Origin: Sedimenticola sp.
GTDB taxonomy: Bacteria > Pseudomonadota > Gammaproteobacteria > Chromatiales > Chromatiaceae
Direction of reading: 5' to 3'
NCBI GenBank assembly: GCA_026992075.1
Contig: JALXAM010000036.1
Location: forward strand, 1 to 64,000
DNA: 64,000 bases
Shown here: piece by piece, positions 10,632-22,404 of the stretch
Position numbering within the stretch: the first letter of the stretch is position 1
How the letters are laid out: each line of letters starts with the position of its first letter
Notes under the pieces: model-generated
Told to the model about the DNA's origin: nothing
The model's database searches: none
Seen by the model: the letters and a program-made list of their open reading frames with translations, nothing else
Made by a program: the position numbers and the translations under genes

Positions 10632-10660
10632 TTGCAATGCCCGGTCAAAGGGAGTACATT
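10632..10660 (+). promoter_or_regulatory. Candidate sigma-70 promoter for lpxC
   Basis: TTGCAA and TACATT are separated by 17 bases, close to the consensus TTGACA-N17-TATAAT. They lie between the ftsZ terminator and lpxC, about 120 bases before the lpxC ATG, so lpxC has its own promoter and a long leader. Spacing is ideal; both hexamers have mismatches. Confidence 0.5.
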
Positions 10661-10779
10661 AGGGAAATCCCTGAGTCTATCTCGTGGGTTTCCCGGGGGC
10701 AGTCCCAGGACCGGGTGGCCTGAGATGCCGAAACAAGAAAGAGGTCTGGCCAACAGCCGGGCGGCGGAGAACAGCGCCG

Positions 10780-11694
10780 ATGATAAAGCAACGCACACTC
10801 AAGAACGTCATTCGCGCCACGGGCGTGGGACTGCACACGGGGGACAAGGTCTTTCTCACCCTGCGGCCGGCGGCGCCTGATACCGGCATCGTCTTCCGCC
10901 GGGTGGACCTGCCCGAGCCCGTGGACATTCCCGCCATTGCCTCCAATGTGGGAGACACCCGCCTCTCCACCACCCTGGAGAAGGACGGGGTGCGGATCTC
11001 CACGGTGGAGCACCTGCTCTCCGCTTTCGCCGGCCTGGGCATCGACAACGCCTATGTGGACGTGAGCGCCCCGGAGGTGCCCATCATGGATGGCAGTGCC
11101 GGTCCCTTCGTCTTTCTCATCCAGTCGGCTGGCGTGGAGGAGCAGAACCGGTTGAAGAAGTTCATCCGCATCAAGCGGAAGGTGGAGGTGCGCGACGGTG
11201 ACAAATATGCCCGTTTCGAGCCCTTCGATGGTTTCAAGGTGAGCTTCGGCATCGATTTCGATCATCCGGTATTCACCGAGGAGACCCGCTTTGCCAGCAT
11301 CGACTTCTCCTCCACCTCCTTCGTCAAGGAGGTGAGTCGGGCCCGCACCTTCGGTTTTCTGCGCGAGATCGAGATGCTGCGCGAAAAGAACCTGGCGCTG
11401 GGTGGCAGCATGGACAATGCCATTGTGGTGGACGACTACCGGGTGCTCAACGAGGATGGGCTCCGTTACGAGGATGAGTTCGTCAAGCACAAGATCCTGG
11501 ACGCCATCGGCGATCTCTATCTGCTGGGGCACAGCCTCATCGGCGCCTTTTACGGCTACAAGTCGGGGCACGCCCTGAACAACAGGCTGCTGAACCAGCT
11601 GATCGCCACCCCCGAGGCCTGGGAGGAGGTGACTTTCGACGAGGAGGACGGTTTGGCGCCCATCTCCTACATCGCGCCGGTGCACGCCTCCTGA
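10780..11694 (+). CDS. lpxC: LpxC, UDP-3-O-acyl-GlcNAc deacetylase
   Basis: LpxC is the zinc deacetylase that commits UDP-acyl-GlcNAc to lipid A synthesis. The 304-residue product begins [20 protein letters not shown]. It shows the zinc and catalytic motifs [18 protein letters not shown] (His), [15 protein letters not shown] (His and Asp) and the catalytic-base motif [13 protein letters not shown]. The ATG at 10780 matches the family N-terminus; a longer in-frame extension from 10684 covers the leader and is not conserved-looking. The gene closes the dcw cluster as in most gammaproteobacteria, and it converges with dciA ten bases downstream. Confidence 0.97.
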   Translation: MIKQRTLKNVIRATGVGLHTGDKVFLTLRPAAPDTGIVFRRVDLPEPVDIPAIASNVGDTRLSTTLEKDGVRISTVEHLLSAFAGLGIDNAYVDVSAPEVPIMDGSAGPFVFLIQSAGVEEQNRLKKFIRIKRKVEVRDGDKYARFEPFDGFKVSFGIDFDHPVFTEETRFASIDFSSTSFVKEVSRARTFGFLREIEMLREKNLALGGSMDNAIVVDDYRVLNEDGLRYEDEFVKHKILDAIGDLYLLGHSLIGAFYGYKSGHALNNRLLNQLIATPEAWEEVTFDEEDGLAPISYIAPVHAS

Positions 11695-11703
11695 GCCGCC
11701 GTC

Positions 11704-12150
11704 TCACTCCTTCAGCAGGCGCCGCAGGGTTTCGTCCACCAGCTGAGCCGGGTCGATGTGACGCCTGCGGGGCCGGCCGGCGGGGGCTCCCGAGGCAGGG
11801 GAAGGGGCCAGGGGTTGCAGTACCCGCACCTTGACCCGTTCCAGGTGCGGAGCCTTGGGGCGAAGCGCCTGCAGCAGGGCGGGCGCATGGAAGCGCATGC
11901 GGCTGTGCCAGGCGGGGGAATCCACGTGCAGGATCAGTTCGCGATCCCGGATGCGGGCGTGCCGGCAATGCTGGTCCAGAGGCGGCGGGAGATGTGAACG
12001 GATGCTCGCCAGCAATGCCTGCTGCTGTGCCACCAGCCGGAACAGATGGCCCAGATGGTGGTTTTCCTCCAGGAGCCGGGAAACCTCTTGTGGTTTTCTG
12101 GTCAAAGAAACAATGATCGGGCGGGAAATTCTCGCCAGAGTGTAGACCAT
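11704..12150 (-). CDS. dciA: DciA-like DnaB helicase operator (DUF721)
   Basis: DciA proteins help load the replicative helicase DnaB in bacteria lacking DnaC/DnaI. The 148-residue product has the DUF721 pattern: EVSRLLEENHHLGHLFRLV, a helical stretch, then the KH-like fold SHLPPPLDQHCRHARIRDRE followed by LILHVDSPAWHSRMRFHAP. A basic C-terminal tail (GRPRRRHIDPAQLVDETLRRLL) follows. The location between lpxC and secA is the usual one for this gene in gammaproteobacteria. The ATG at 12150 is the best start but has no clear ribosome site, and it overlaps the start codon of the divergent M23 gene; an extended start at 12183 exists. Confidence 0.8.
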   Translation of the reverse strand: MVYTLARISRPIIVSLTRKPQEVSRLLEENHHLGHLFRLVAQQQALLASIRSHLPPPLDQHCRHARIRDRELILHVDSPAWHSRMRFHAPALLQALRPKAPHLERVKVRVLQPLAPSPASGAPAGRPRRRHIDPAQLVDETLRRLLKE

Positions 12151-13042
12151 GACAGCGACGCGCAACAGCCATGGCGGCGGCAAGGGAACCCTGATACGGG
12201 GGGGCGTGGCGTTGCTTTTGCTGGCCGGAGTGGCGCTGGGCGCCTACCAGGCGGGCCGGCAACAGGTCCAGGTCGAGCGGGACCGGGAGGCGGTGGCTCA
12301 GCTGAAGCGGCAGCTGGAACAGGAAAAGGCGCGAATTCTGGATCTGCGCAGCCGGATGGAGGCGGAGATGGATGCCCTGGCGCTTCGTCTGGGCAGTCTG
12401 CGGGCCCACCTCCTCCGATTGGACGCGCTGGGCGAAAGGCTGGTGAAGAAGGGCAAGCTGGATCCCGGTGAGTTCGATTTCAGCCGCGAACCTCCGGTGG
12501 GGGGTGGCGAGAGCGAGCCCCTGGGCGAATTCGATGAAGCCGACCTCTCGCGGGAACTGGATCGCCTGGACCAGAGTCTCAAGGATCGTGAACACAAGCT
12601 GCAGCTGCTGGAAGAACTGCTGATGCAGCGGGAGCTGGACGAACAGGCGCGGATCTCGGGGCGCCCGGTGAAGCAGGGTTGGATCTCGTCCGGTTACGGC
12701 CGCCGTACCGATCCTTTCACCGGCAAGAAGAAGTTTCACCGGGGTATCGATTTCGCCGGCAAGTCGGGCAGCGAGGTGTTGGCGGTGGCGGCCGGGGTGG
12801 TAGTCTTTTCTGGTTGGAAGGGGGGTTATGGCAACGTGGTGGAGATACGCCATCCCGATGGTTACATCACCCAGTATGCCCACAACCGGGAAAACCTGGT
12901 GAAGGCGGGAGACCGCGTGGAGAAGGGTGAAACCATCGCCATCCTGGGATCCACCGGTCATTCCAGCGGGCCACACGTCCACTTCGAAGTGCGCCGCAAC
13001 GGCAAGATCGTCAATCCCGCCCGCTTCATCCAGCGTGGATGA
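12149..13042 (+). CDS. M23-family (LytM-type) metallopeptidase, membrane anchored
   Basis: This is a probable periplasmic cell-wall endopeptidase or an activator of amidases. The 297 residues comprise a short cytoplasmic tail, one membrane span or uncleaved signal (GVALLLLAGVALGAYQAG), and a long charged coiled-coil stretch (about residues 40-170). The C-terminal LytM domain has the zinc motif HRGIDFAGKSG (HxxxD) and the second histidine pair in SGPHVHFEVRRNGK (HxH), so catalytic ligands appear complete. It resembles the M23 gene commonly found before secA. The start ATG shares two bases with the divergent dciA start codon, so a later start cannot be excluded. Confidence 0.85.
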   Translation: MTATRNSHGGGKGTLIRGGVALLLLAGVALGAYQAGRQQVQVERDREAVAQLKRQLEQEKARILDLRSRMEAEMDALALRLGSLRAHLLRLDALGERLVKKGKLDPGEFDFSREPPVGGGESEPLGEFDEADLSRELDRLDQSLKDREHKLQLLEELLMQRELDEQARISGRPVKQGWISSGYGRRTDPFTGKKKFHRGIDFAGKSGSEVLAVAAGVVVFSGWKGGYGNVVEIRHPDGYITQYAHNRENLVKAGDRVEKGETIAILGSTGHSSGPHVHFEVRRNGKIVNPARFIQRG

Positions 13043-13131
13043 ACCTTCGGTGATCCGCGGCGGGAGCACTGTTCCTGACAGCCCGCAGGAAGCCCCTTCC
13101 CGGGCCGAACAGTGCCAAAGAGTCCACTCGT

Positions 13132-13300
13132 TTAAGGAACCTCTGATTTAATCCTGGACGAAGCAGGTTGTTCTCCTCCGGCTCGAGTACAAGGCGAAGT
13201 TCGCAGGCAATAGCCAAGCTATTGGCAAGAACTTCAACGCAGTAATCGGGCTGGAGGAGGACAAGATGCGAGTTCATGGATTAAATCAGAGGTTCCTTAA
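13132..13300. repeat. MITE-like palindromic element, copy 1
   Basis: A 169-bp element with perfect 23-bp terminal inverted repeats (13132-13154 and 13278-13300, starting TTAAGGAACCTCTGATTTA). Almost the whole length can fold back on itself through a central palindrome around GGCAATAGCC/GCTATTGGC. Two further copies occur at 17392-17552 (inverted) and 39319-39480. It contains no gene. It fills most of the space between the M23 gene and secA, so it will lie in the secA leader if transcription comes from upstream. Confidence 0.85.
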
Positions 13301-13311
13301 GGTATCATTTC

Positions 13312-13350
13312 CCGGTTCCCTTGCCGCGTGCGGGGAAACGGCCTTTTTTT
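13312..13350 (+). terminator. Possible attenuator hairpin in the secA leader
   Basis: Arms CCGGTTCCC (13312-13320) and GGGAAACGG (13333-13341) can form an eight-pair stem with one mismatch, followed by CC and seven Ts. It ends only 22 bases before the secA ATG, too close to leave room for a separate promoter. It therefore looks like an attenuator or leaky terminator rather than a simple gene end. Prediction by eye. Confidence 0.45.
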
Positions 13351-13372
13351 CTATTCCGGATTTCCATAATCG

Positions 13373-16180
<2,808 letters not shown>

Positions 16181-16192
16181 GGTGACGCCTGG

Positions 16193-17392
16193 ATGGCAAA
16201 GGTGAATGTTCCGGCTCCGTATCCTGTCGCTGGCCTGCGCCTCTCCGCCACTGCCGCCGGCATCCGCTATCAGGGTCGTGACGACCTGGTGCTGGTGGAG
16301 CTGGCGGAAGGCACCACGGCTGCGGCGGTATTCACCCGCAACGCCTTCTGCGCCGCGCCGGTGATCGTGGCGCGTGAGCACCTGGCGCGCACCTCTCCCC
16401 GTTACCTGCTGATCAACTCGGGCAACGCCAATGCCGGCACCGGCGAGGCGGGCCTGGCGGCCTGCCGCGAGACCTGCCGCCTGCTGGCGGCCGCCGCCGG
16501 GGTGGCCATGGACCAGGTGCTGCCCTTCTCCACCGGCGTCATCGGCGAGGATCTGCCCACCACCCCCTTCGCCCGCGCCATTCCCAGGCTGCTCCAGGGG
16601 CTGGACGAAAAGAACTGGCGCCCGGCCGCCGAGGCGATCATGACCACCGACACCGTGCCCAAGCTGGCCAGCCGGCAGCTGGAGGTGGAGGGGCGGAAAG
16701 TCACCGTCACCGGCATGGCCAAGGGCTCGGGCATGATCCGTCCCGACATGGCCACCATGCTGGCCTATGTCGCCACCGACGCCGCGGTGCCGCAGCCGGT
16801 GCTCCAGCAGATGCTGGAAGCGGCGGTGGCGCCCAGCTTCAATTCCATCACCGTGGATGGCGACACCTCCACCAACGATGCCTGCCTGTTGCTGGCCACC
16901 GGCGCATCCGGCGTGCAGGTGACCGATGCCCGGTCGCCCCTGGGAGAGGCGGTGACGGAGGTCTGCATGGAGCTGGCGCGGGCCATCGTGCGGGATGGCG
17001 AGGGAGCCACCAAGCTGGTGGGGGTGCTGGTGGAGGAGGCCGCTTCCAAAGAGGAGGCCCGGCAGGTGGCCTACACCGTGGCCCATTCTCCCCTGGTGAA
17101 GACCGCCCTGTTCGCCGCGGATCCCAACTGGGGCCGGATCCTCGCCGCCGTGGGGCGTGCCGGCCTGGAGGGGCTGGAGATCGGCAAGGTGCGCATCTGG
17201 CTCGACGAGACCTGTATCGTCAGCGGCGGCGGCCGGGATCCCGGTTACACCGAGGAGGCGGGTCAGCGGGTGATGCAGCGCGACGAATTCACCATCCGCA
17301 TCGCCCTGGGCCGGGGAAATGCCGGGGCCAGCATCCTCACCTGCGACCTCTCCTTCGACTACGTCCGCATCAACGCCGAATACCGGACCTAG
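16193..17392 (+). CDS. argJ: ArgJ, glutamate N-acetyltransferase / amino-acid acetyltransferase
   Basis: ArgJ recycles the acetyl group in arginine synthesis by moving it from N-acetylornithine to glutamate; some forms also use acetyl-CoA. The 399 residues include the family motifs [23 protein letters not shown], and the self-cleavage site in [17 protein letters not shown], where the precursor is cut before the threonine into alpha and beta chains. They also include [17 protein letters not shown] and [15 protein letters not shown]. The start is ATG 16193, 12 bases after the secA stop. The stop codon shares its last base with the end of MITE copy 2. Whether it is mono- or bifunctional cannot be told from the sequence. 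Confidence 0.95.
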   Translation: MAKVNVPAPYPVAGLRLSATAAGIRYQGRDDLVLVELAEGTTAAAVFTRNAFCAAPVIVAREHLARTSPRYLLINSGNANAGTGEAGLAACRETCRLLAAAAGVAMDQVLPFSTGVIGEDLPTTPFARAIPRLLQGLDEKNWRPAAEAIMTTDTVPKLASRQLEVEGRKVTVTGMAKGSGMIRPDMATMLAYVATDAAVPQPVLQQMLEAAVAPSFNSITVDGDTSTNDACLLLATGASGVQVTDARSPLGEAVTEVCMELARAIVRDGEGATKLVGVLVEEAASKEEARQVAYTVAHSPLVKTALFAADPNWGRILAAVGRAGLEGLEIGKVRIWLDETCIVSGGGRDPGYTEEAGQRVMQRDEFTIRIALGRGNAGASILTCDLSFDYVRINAEYRT

Positions 17393-17552
17393 GGAACCTC
17401 TGATCCAATCCATGAACTCGCATCTTGTCCCCCTCCGGTCCGATTACTGCATTGAAGTTCTTGCCAATAGCCGGCTATTGGCAAGAACTTCGCCTTGTAC
17501 TCGCACCGGAGGAGAACAACCTACTCCGTCCAGGATTAGGTCAGCGGTTCCC
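17392..17552. repeat. MITE-like palindromic element, copy 2 (inverted)
   Basis: A 161-bp copy in the opposite orientation to copies 1 and 3, with imperfect terminal repeats (GGGAACCTCTGATCCAATCC at the left, its near-complement at 17533-17552). The centre, 17455-17490, is a perfect 36-bp palindrome. It begins on the last base of the argJ stop codon and its right end supplies the last codons and stop of the convergent Nudix gene. It could act as a bidirectional terminator. Confidence 0.85.
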
Positions 17553-18498
17553 CAAGAAACCTCCACAAGCCGCTGATACCGGCAATACCCTGGCCACCCG
17601 CCTCCCAGGCCCGGTGCTCCATGCCGGGCTGCATGCCGCCCAGCGCATACACCGGCAGTGAAACCTGCTCCGCCAAGGTGGCGAAGCCGCTCCATCCCAG
17701 CGGGGTGGCCCCGGGGTGGCTGGTGGTGGCCAGCACCGGGGAGAGCACCGCGAAATCGGCGCCCAGCGCCTCCGCCCGGCGCAACTCTTCCAGGTCGTGG
17801 CAGGAAGCAGCCACCAGCAGCTCGTGTGGCTCCAGGGGTAGGGCTTTCGTCGTCATGAGGCGCTGGCGGTTGAGATGGAGGCCGTGGGCCCCGGTTTCCC
17901 GGGCCTGTTCCAGAGAGCCATTCACCAGCATCCGGGTACCGTGGCGCTCGCAGCACTCCCGGGCACGGATGGCCAGCGCCCGCCAGGCGGAAGGGGCAAG
18001 GCCGAATACCCGGAACTGGAGCAGCCGGATCCCTGTTTCCAGGGTCGCCTCCAGCTGCTCCAGGAACCGCTCCGGGTCGGTGGGGGAGGGAGGCGTGATG
18101 GCATAGCGCGGGGGCAGCCGCAGGGCGCTGAGGATGGGGCGGTCGGCGGCCGGCATCTCCCGGCGGGGCAATTCGTCCGGTTCCACCCAGGCCAGGGGCT
18201 GGCCCTCCCGGCCCCGGGGCTCGCCCTGCCACCGCTGTACCAGCCAGGTGTCCAGTACCACCTTCCGGTCCCCGTAATCGTGGATCACCCGGATGAGGCG
18301 GCGGTAGTCCCGGATCTCCACGCCCAGCTCCTCGAGCAGCTCGCGCCGCAACGCCTGTTCTGTGGTTTCGCCGCGCTCCACCTTGCCGCCGGGAAATTCC
18401 CAGAGTCCGCCCTGGTGAGTGGTTTCAGGGCGGCGGGCCAGCAGCACCCGGCCCTGGTGATCCTGGAGCACTCCGGCGGCGACTTGGATGAGCGGCAT
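17536..18498 (-). CDS. Nudix hydrolase (MutT-like) fused to a thiamine-phosphate-synthase-like domain
   Basis: The 320-residue product is a two-domain protein known from many gammaproteobacteria. The N-terminal Nudix part has GLWEFPGGKVERGETTEQALRRELLEELGV, an intact Nudix box (GX5EX7REUXEEXGU), suggesting removal of oxidised nucleotides such as 8-oxo-dGTP. The C-terminal half (from about residue 135) is TenI/ThiE-like: LEATLETGIRLLQFRVFGL, GAHGLHLNRQRL, GADFAVLSPVLATTSHPGA and VYALGGMQPGM. Start ATG 18498 is preferred; a TTG three codons earlier is possible. The final codons lie inside MITE copy 2, so its extreme C-terminus may have been replaced by the element. The gene converges on argJ. 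Confidence 0.88.
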   Translation of the reverse strand: MPLIQVAAGVLQDHQGRVLLARRPETTHQGGLWEFPGGKVERGETTEQALRRELLEELGVEIRDYRRLIRVIHDYGDRKVVLDTWLVQRWQGEPRGREGQPLAWVEPDELPRREMPAADRPILSALRLPPRYAITPPSPTDPERFLEQLEATLETGIRLLQFRVFGLAPSAWRALAIRARECCERHGTRMLVNGSLEQARETGAHGLHLNRQRLMTTKALPLEPHELLVAASCHDLEELRRAEALGADFAVLSPVLATTSHPGATPLGWSGFATLAEQVSLPVYALGGMQPGMEHRAWEAGGQGIAGISGLWRFLGEPLT

Positions 18499-18540
18499 CG
18501 GTGGCAATTGAAGATATTTCTGTTTGGCCCCTCACCCCGG

Positions 18541-18563
18541 CCCTCTCCCCCAAGGGGAGAGGG
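18541..18563. repeat. CCCTCTCCCC hairpin (REP-like)
   Basis: A perfect 10-bp stem (CCCTCTCCCC / GGGGAGAGGG) with a three-base loop, between yacG and the Nudix gene. It matches a short palindromic sequence seen between genes in many GC-rich proteobacteria. It may act as a weak terminator or stabilise mRNA ends. Confidence 0.6.
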
Positions 18564-18595
18564 GAAAGGTCCGCTGGGAAGGGGGATTGGAAAAC

Positions 18596-18772
18596 TCAGG
18601 AACGGCGCTGATCGGGCGGCTCCGGGTCGCTGAGCCATTCTCCCAGGTCGATGAGCTTGCAGCGCTCGCTGCAGAAGGGGCGCCAGCGGGACTTTTCCGT
18701 CCAGGCCACCCACTTCCCACAGGTGGGGCAGCGCACTTTCACCACCTTTTCCGGTTTTGCTTCAGATGACAC
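18596..18772 (-). CDS. yacG: YacG, zinc-binding DNA gyrase inhibitor
   Basis: A 58-residue product. YacG binds the GyrB C-terminal domain and blocks DNA binding by gyrase. The core [16 protein letters not shown] and [17 protein letters not shown] has the CxxC...CxxxC zinc ligands and the strongly conserved [10 protein letters not shown] motif. It follows zapD and coaE as in most relatives. The start is uncertain: GTG 18772 overlaps the zapD end by 11 bases and is used here, but GTG 18745 or 18742 would also give a normal length. Too short to stand out among the long open frames. Confidence 0.88.
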   Translation of the reverse strand: MSSEAKPEKVVKVRCPTCGKWVAWTEKSRWRPFCSERCKLIDLGEWLSDPEPPDQRRS

Positions 18773-19568
18773 AGGTCTTCAGGGTGAAGGGAACATCCTG
18801 CCGGGTGGCGGTGGGGTGCTCCCAGTCGCTGCAGGACATGAAGCGGATGTTGAGACGGTGCTTGCTGCCGCTGATTTCCGGAAACAGTCCCAATGCCGGG
18901 TCCAGCGACACCTGGACCAGCTCCACCGGCCGCTGGGGATCCAGGCTTTTCTGGAAATTGCCGCTCCGGGCCAGCTGGTCCCGGGGAAGAGTGCCATGTC
19001 GCAGCAGACCCAGCAGCAGCTCCACCGCGTCCCGTACCACGGAGATCTCGTCCAGCCACTGGTCCAGCTGCTCTTCCCGCTGGTGGTGGGGCAGGTGCAG
19101 CCAGTAGTGGAACTGGGGCAGGTCGAATTCGAAACTGCCCCCGGGGATGGTCATGCGTTGGGCGATTCCGGCCAGGAACTCGTTCTTGCGCAGACGGCTT
19201 CCCAGCTGGCCGGTGACGCCGTGCAGGCGGTGGGCGGTATGGTCGATGTCGTCCAGCACCCGCTGCAGCCGGTCCTGGTCCACATCCGGGTTGGTGGCCA
19301 CCTTTTCCAGGGATTTGGCATGCTGATCCAGCTGCTTGATCATCTCCGTCTTGATGTCCGCCCGCGCCAGGATGGTGGCGATGTCCAGCAGTGCCTGCAG
19401 GGCACTCCGGCTCTGCCATGGGGTTTGCTGTTCCCGCTGGGAGTCGATCTGCTCGAACAGACGGGAGATGCGCAGCAGGGTGCGGGTCCGCTCGTTCAGA
19501 GGATGCTCGAAAAGCAGTGGAGCGCGCAAGGAAAGGTGCCGGCCGGGGGAGGTCGGGCTATTTTCCAT
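18762..19568 (-). CDS. zapD: ZapD, FtsZ-ring stabilising protein
   Basis: ZapD (YacF, DUF1342) cross-links FtsZ filaments through the FtsZ C-terminal tail. The 268-residue product shows the family pattern: [21 protein letters not shown] at the N-terminus, the all-helical region, [40 protein letters not shown], and the beta-rich C-terminal part ending [13 protein letters not shown]. Its neighbours coaE and yacG are the standard ones. The start ATG is 16 bases after the coaE stop, in the same minus-strand operon as the pil genes. Confidence 0.93.
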   Translation of the reverse strand: MENSPTSPGRHLSLRAPLLFEHPLNERTRTLLRISRLFEQIDSQREQQTPWQSRSALQALLDIATILARADIKTEMIKQLDQHAKSLEKVATNPDVDQDRLQRVLDDIDHTAHRLHGVTGQLGSRLRKNEFLAGIAQRMTIPGGSFEFDLPQFHYWLHLPHHQREEQLDQWLDEISVVRDAVELLLGLLRHGTLPRDQLARSGNFQKSLDPQRPVELVQVSLDPALGLFPEISGSKHRLNIRFMSCSDWEHPTATRQDVPFTLKTCVI

Positions 19569-19584
19569 CAGTTGTCCGGGGCGA

Positions 19585-20187
<603 letters not shown>

Positions 20188-20202
20188 GTTCCCCGCCGGT
20201 GG

Positions 20203-21075
20203 TCAGATGCCCGCGAACTTGAGATAGCCGCGGTTGATCTCGTCGCCCCAGAGCAGCGCGATCCAGCCGGCGGCGGCCAGGTAGGGACCAAAGGGAATGG
20301 GCAGATTGCGGTCCCGGCCCCGCACCAGGATCAGGGTGATGCCGGTGACCGCTCCCACGGCTGCCGACACCAACAGGATCTGCGGCAGCATCTGCCATCC
20401 CAGCCAGGCGCCGAACAGGGCGAAGAGCTTGAAGTCGCCATATCCCATTCCCTCCTTGCCGGTGAGCAGCAGGAAAAGATGAAAAATGAACCAGAGCGAA
20501 AGGTAACCAGCCACGGCGCCATAGAGGGCGGAATGGATGTCGGTGAACATACCCTGCAGGTTGAGCAACAGACCCAGCCAGAGCAGGGGCAGGGTGAGCA
20601 CGTCGGGCAGGAGCTGGGTGCGGATGTCGATGACACTCATGGCGATGAGCCCCCAGGTGAGCACCAGTGCCGCCAGTGCCTGCCAGCTTGCGCCGAAGTG
20701 CCATACCACCGCCAGTGACAACAGGCCGCTGATCAGCTCTACCACCGGGTACTGGAGGGAGATGCGCGCGCCACAATGGGTGCATTTCCCTTTCTGGCGC
20801 AGCCAGCTGAACACCGGAATGTTCTCCCAGGGGCGGATGCGGTGTCCACAGTGAGGGCAGCTGGAAGGGGGTACGATGAGATATTTCAACCCAAACCAGC
20901 TGTTGGGCTCGGCATTCACCTCCTCCCCGACCCGTTCCCGGCAGGCAGCCTCCAGCTCCTCTTCCATGCGCAGGGGAAGCCGATAGGCCACCACATTGAG
21001 GAAACTGCCCACGATGAGTCCGAGCAGGAAGGCGGAGGGTAGGAGCAGGAGCGGATCAGACAGATATTCGAGCAT
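20203..21075 (-). CDS. pilD: PilD, prepilin leader peptidase / N-methyltransferase
   Basis: PilD is the inner-membrane aspartic protease that cleaves type IV prepilin leaders and methylates the new N-terminus. The 290 residues contain the zinc-type cytoplasmic loop with cysteines at 73, 76, 98 and 101 (SCPHCGHRIRPWENIPVFSW to GKCTHCGARIS). They contain two aspartate motifs: DIRTQLLPDVLTLPLLW and the GxGD motif in GMGYGDFKLFALFGAWLG. About eight membrane spans are visible. It will process both pilins encoded at 24.5-25.5 kb. A 75-base gap separates it from pilC. Confidence 0.96.
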   Translation of the reverse strand: MLEYLSDPLLLLPSAFLLGLIVGSFLNVVAYRLPLRMEEELEAACRERVGEEVNAEPNSWFGLKYLIVPPSSCPHCGHRIRPWENIPVFSWLRQKGKCTHCGARISLQYPVVELISGLLSLAVVWHFGASWQALAALVLTWGLIAMSVIDIRTQLLPDVLTLPLLWLGLLLNLQGMFTDIHSALYGAVAGYLSLWFIFHLFLLLTGKEGMGYGDFKLFALFGAWLGWQMLPQILLVSAAVGAVTGITLILVRGRDRNLPIPFGPYLAAAGWIALLWGDEINRGYLKFAGI

Positions 21076-21150
21076 GCTGGTAGATAAGGGGGAAGCAAGC
21101 GATGGCGTGCGCTGAAAAAGGTCTCCTTTCCCGCTAGGAACGGGGATGGA

Positions 21151-22395
21151 TCAAATTACGGCGCCGAGCTTGAAGATGGGCAGGTACATGGCGATCACCA
21201 ATCCACCCACCAGCACCCCCAGGATGGCCATGATGAGCGGCTCCAGCAAGCTGCTGAGCGAGTCTACTGCGTTGTCCACCTCTTCTTCGTAGAAATCGGC
21301 CACCTTCGCCAGCATCTCGTCCAGGGCGCCAGATTCCTCGCCGATGGCCACCATCTGCTTCACCATATGGGGAAAGAGCTGCTGCTGTTCCATGGCCAGG
21401 CGCAGGGACTGGCCGGTGGCGATGTCGTCCCGCATCTCCTTCACCGCGTTGCCGTAGACCACACTGCCGGTGGCACCGGCCACCGAATCAAGGGCTTCCA
21501 CCATGGGCACGCCGGCGGCGAACATGGTGGAGGTGGTGCGGGCGAACCGGGCCAGCGCCGACTTGTGGAGGATGGGCCCGAAAATGGGTGCCTTGAGCAT
21601 GGCACGATCCACCAGCTCGCGGAACTTCGGGGACCGTTTCCAGAGGTTGGCGATGATGATGACGGCGGCGGCGATACCCAGGAGAATGGCCCACCAGTAG
21701 TCCCGGATGAACCGGGAGAGGTCGATCACCATCTGGGTGAAAGCGGGTAATTCGGCTCCGAACCCTTTGAACAGTTCCTCGAAGGTGGGCACCACGAAGA
21801 TCAACAGGATGGCGCTGACGATGATGCCCACGATGATCACGGCGGTGGGGTAGAAGAGTGCCTTCTTGATCTTCTTCTTGATGGATTCGGTCTTTTCCTT
21901 GTAAGTAGCGATACGGTCCAGCAGGGTTTCCAGCACGCCGGCGTGTTCTCCGGCCTCCACCAGGTTGCAGAACAGGTCGTCAAAATAGAGCGGATGCTTG
22001 CGCAGGGCGTTGGTGAGCGAGGTGCCCCCTTCGATATCGGCCTTGATGGCCAGGATCAGCTCCTGCATGGCCGGGTTGTTGTGCCCCTTGCCCACGATGT
22101 CCAACGCCTGCACCAGGGGCACTCCGGCCTTCATCATGGTGGCCAGCTGGCGGGAGAAGACAGCGATATCCCCTGGCGTGATCTTGGGTTTTCCAAGAGA
22201 GATCTTGAACTGTTTCTGTACTTTCAGCGGGGTCACCCCCTGCCGGCGCAGGTCCGCCTTCACCAGGGCGTCGTTGGCCGCCCGCATCACCCCTTTGACC
22301 TTCTTGCCGCGGCGGTCGGTGCCGGTCCAGGCAAATTCGTAGGTCTTTTCCGCCTTGGCGGGTTTTTTCTTCACTGCTGCTGCTTTGGTGGCCAT
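21151..22395 (-). CDS. pilC: PilC, type IV pilus platform protein
   Basis: PilC is the inner-membrane platform on which PilB and PilT act. The 414-residue protein has two repeats of the T2SSF domain: GDIAVFSRQLATMMKAGVPL and LARFARTTSTMFAAGVPM. Conserved ends include LLDRIATYKEKTESIKKKIKKALFYPT and ISSLLEPLIMAILGVLVGG-like sequence (here LSSLLEPLIMAILG), with three membrane spans. The N-terminal stretch KKKPAKAEKTYEFAWTGTD is the usual cytoplasmic lead-in. It lies between pilB and pilD with short gaps, so the three are co-transcribed. Confidence 0.96.
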   Translation of the reverse strand: MATKAAAVKKKPAKAEKTYEFAWTGTDRRGKKVKGVMRAANDALVKADLRRQGVTPLKVQKQFKISLGKPKITPGDIAVFSRQLATMMKAGVPLVQALDIVGKGHNNPAMQELILAIKADIEGGTSLTNALRKHPLYFDDLFCNLVEAGEHAGVLETLLDRIATYKEKTESIKKKIKKALFYPTAVIIVGIIVSAILLIFVVPTFEELFKGFGAELPAFTQMVIDLSRFIRDYWWAILLGIAAAVIIIANLWKRSPKFRELVDRAMLKAPIFGPILHKSALARFARTTSTMFAAGVPMVEALDSVAGATGSVVYGNAVKEMRDDIATGQSLRLAMEQQQLFPHMVKQMVAIGEESGALDEMLAKVADFYEEEVDNAVDSLSSLLEPLIMAILGVLVGGLVIAMYLPIFKLGAVI

Positions 22396-22404
22396 CTCTC
22401 GTTA

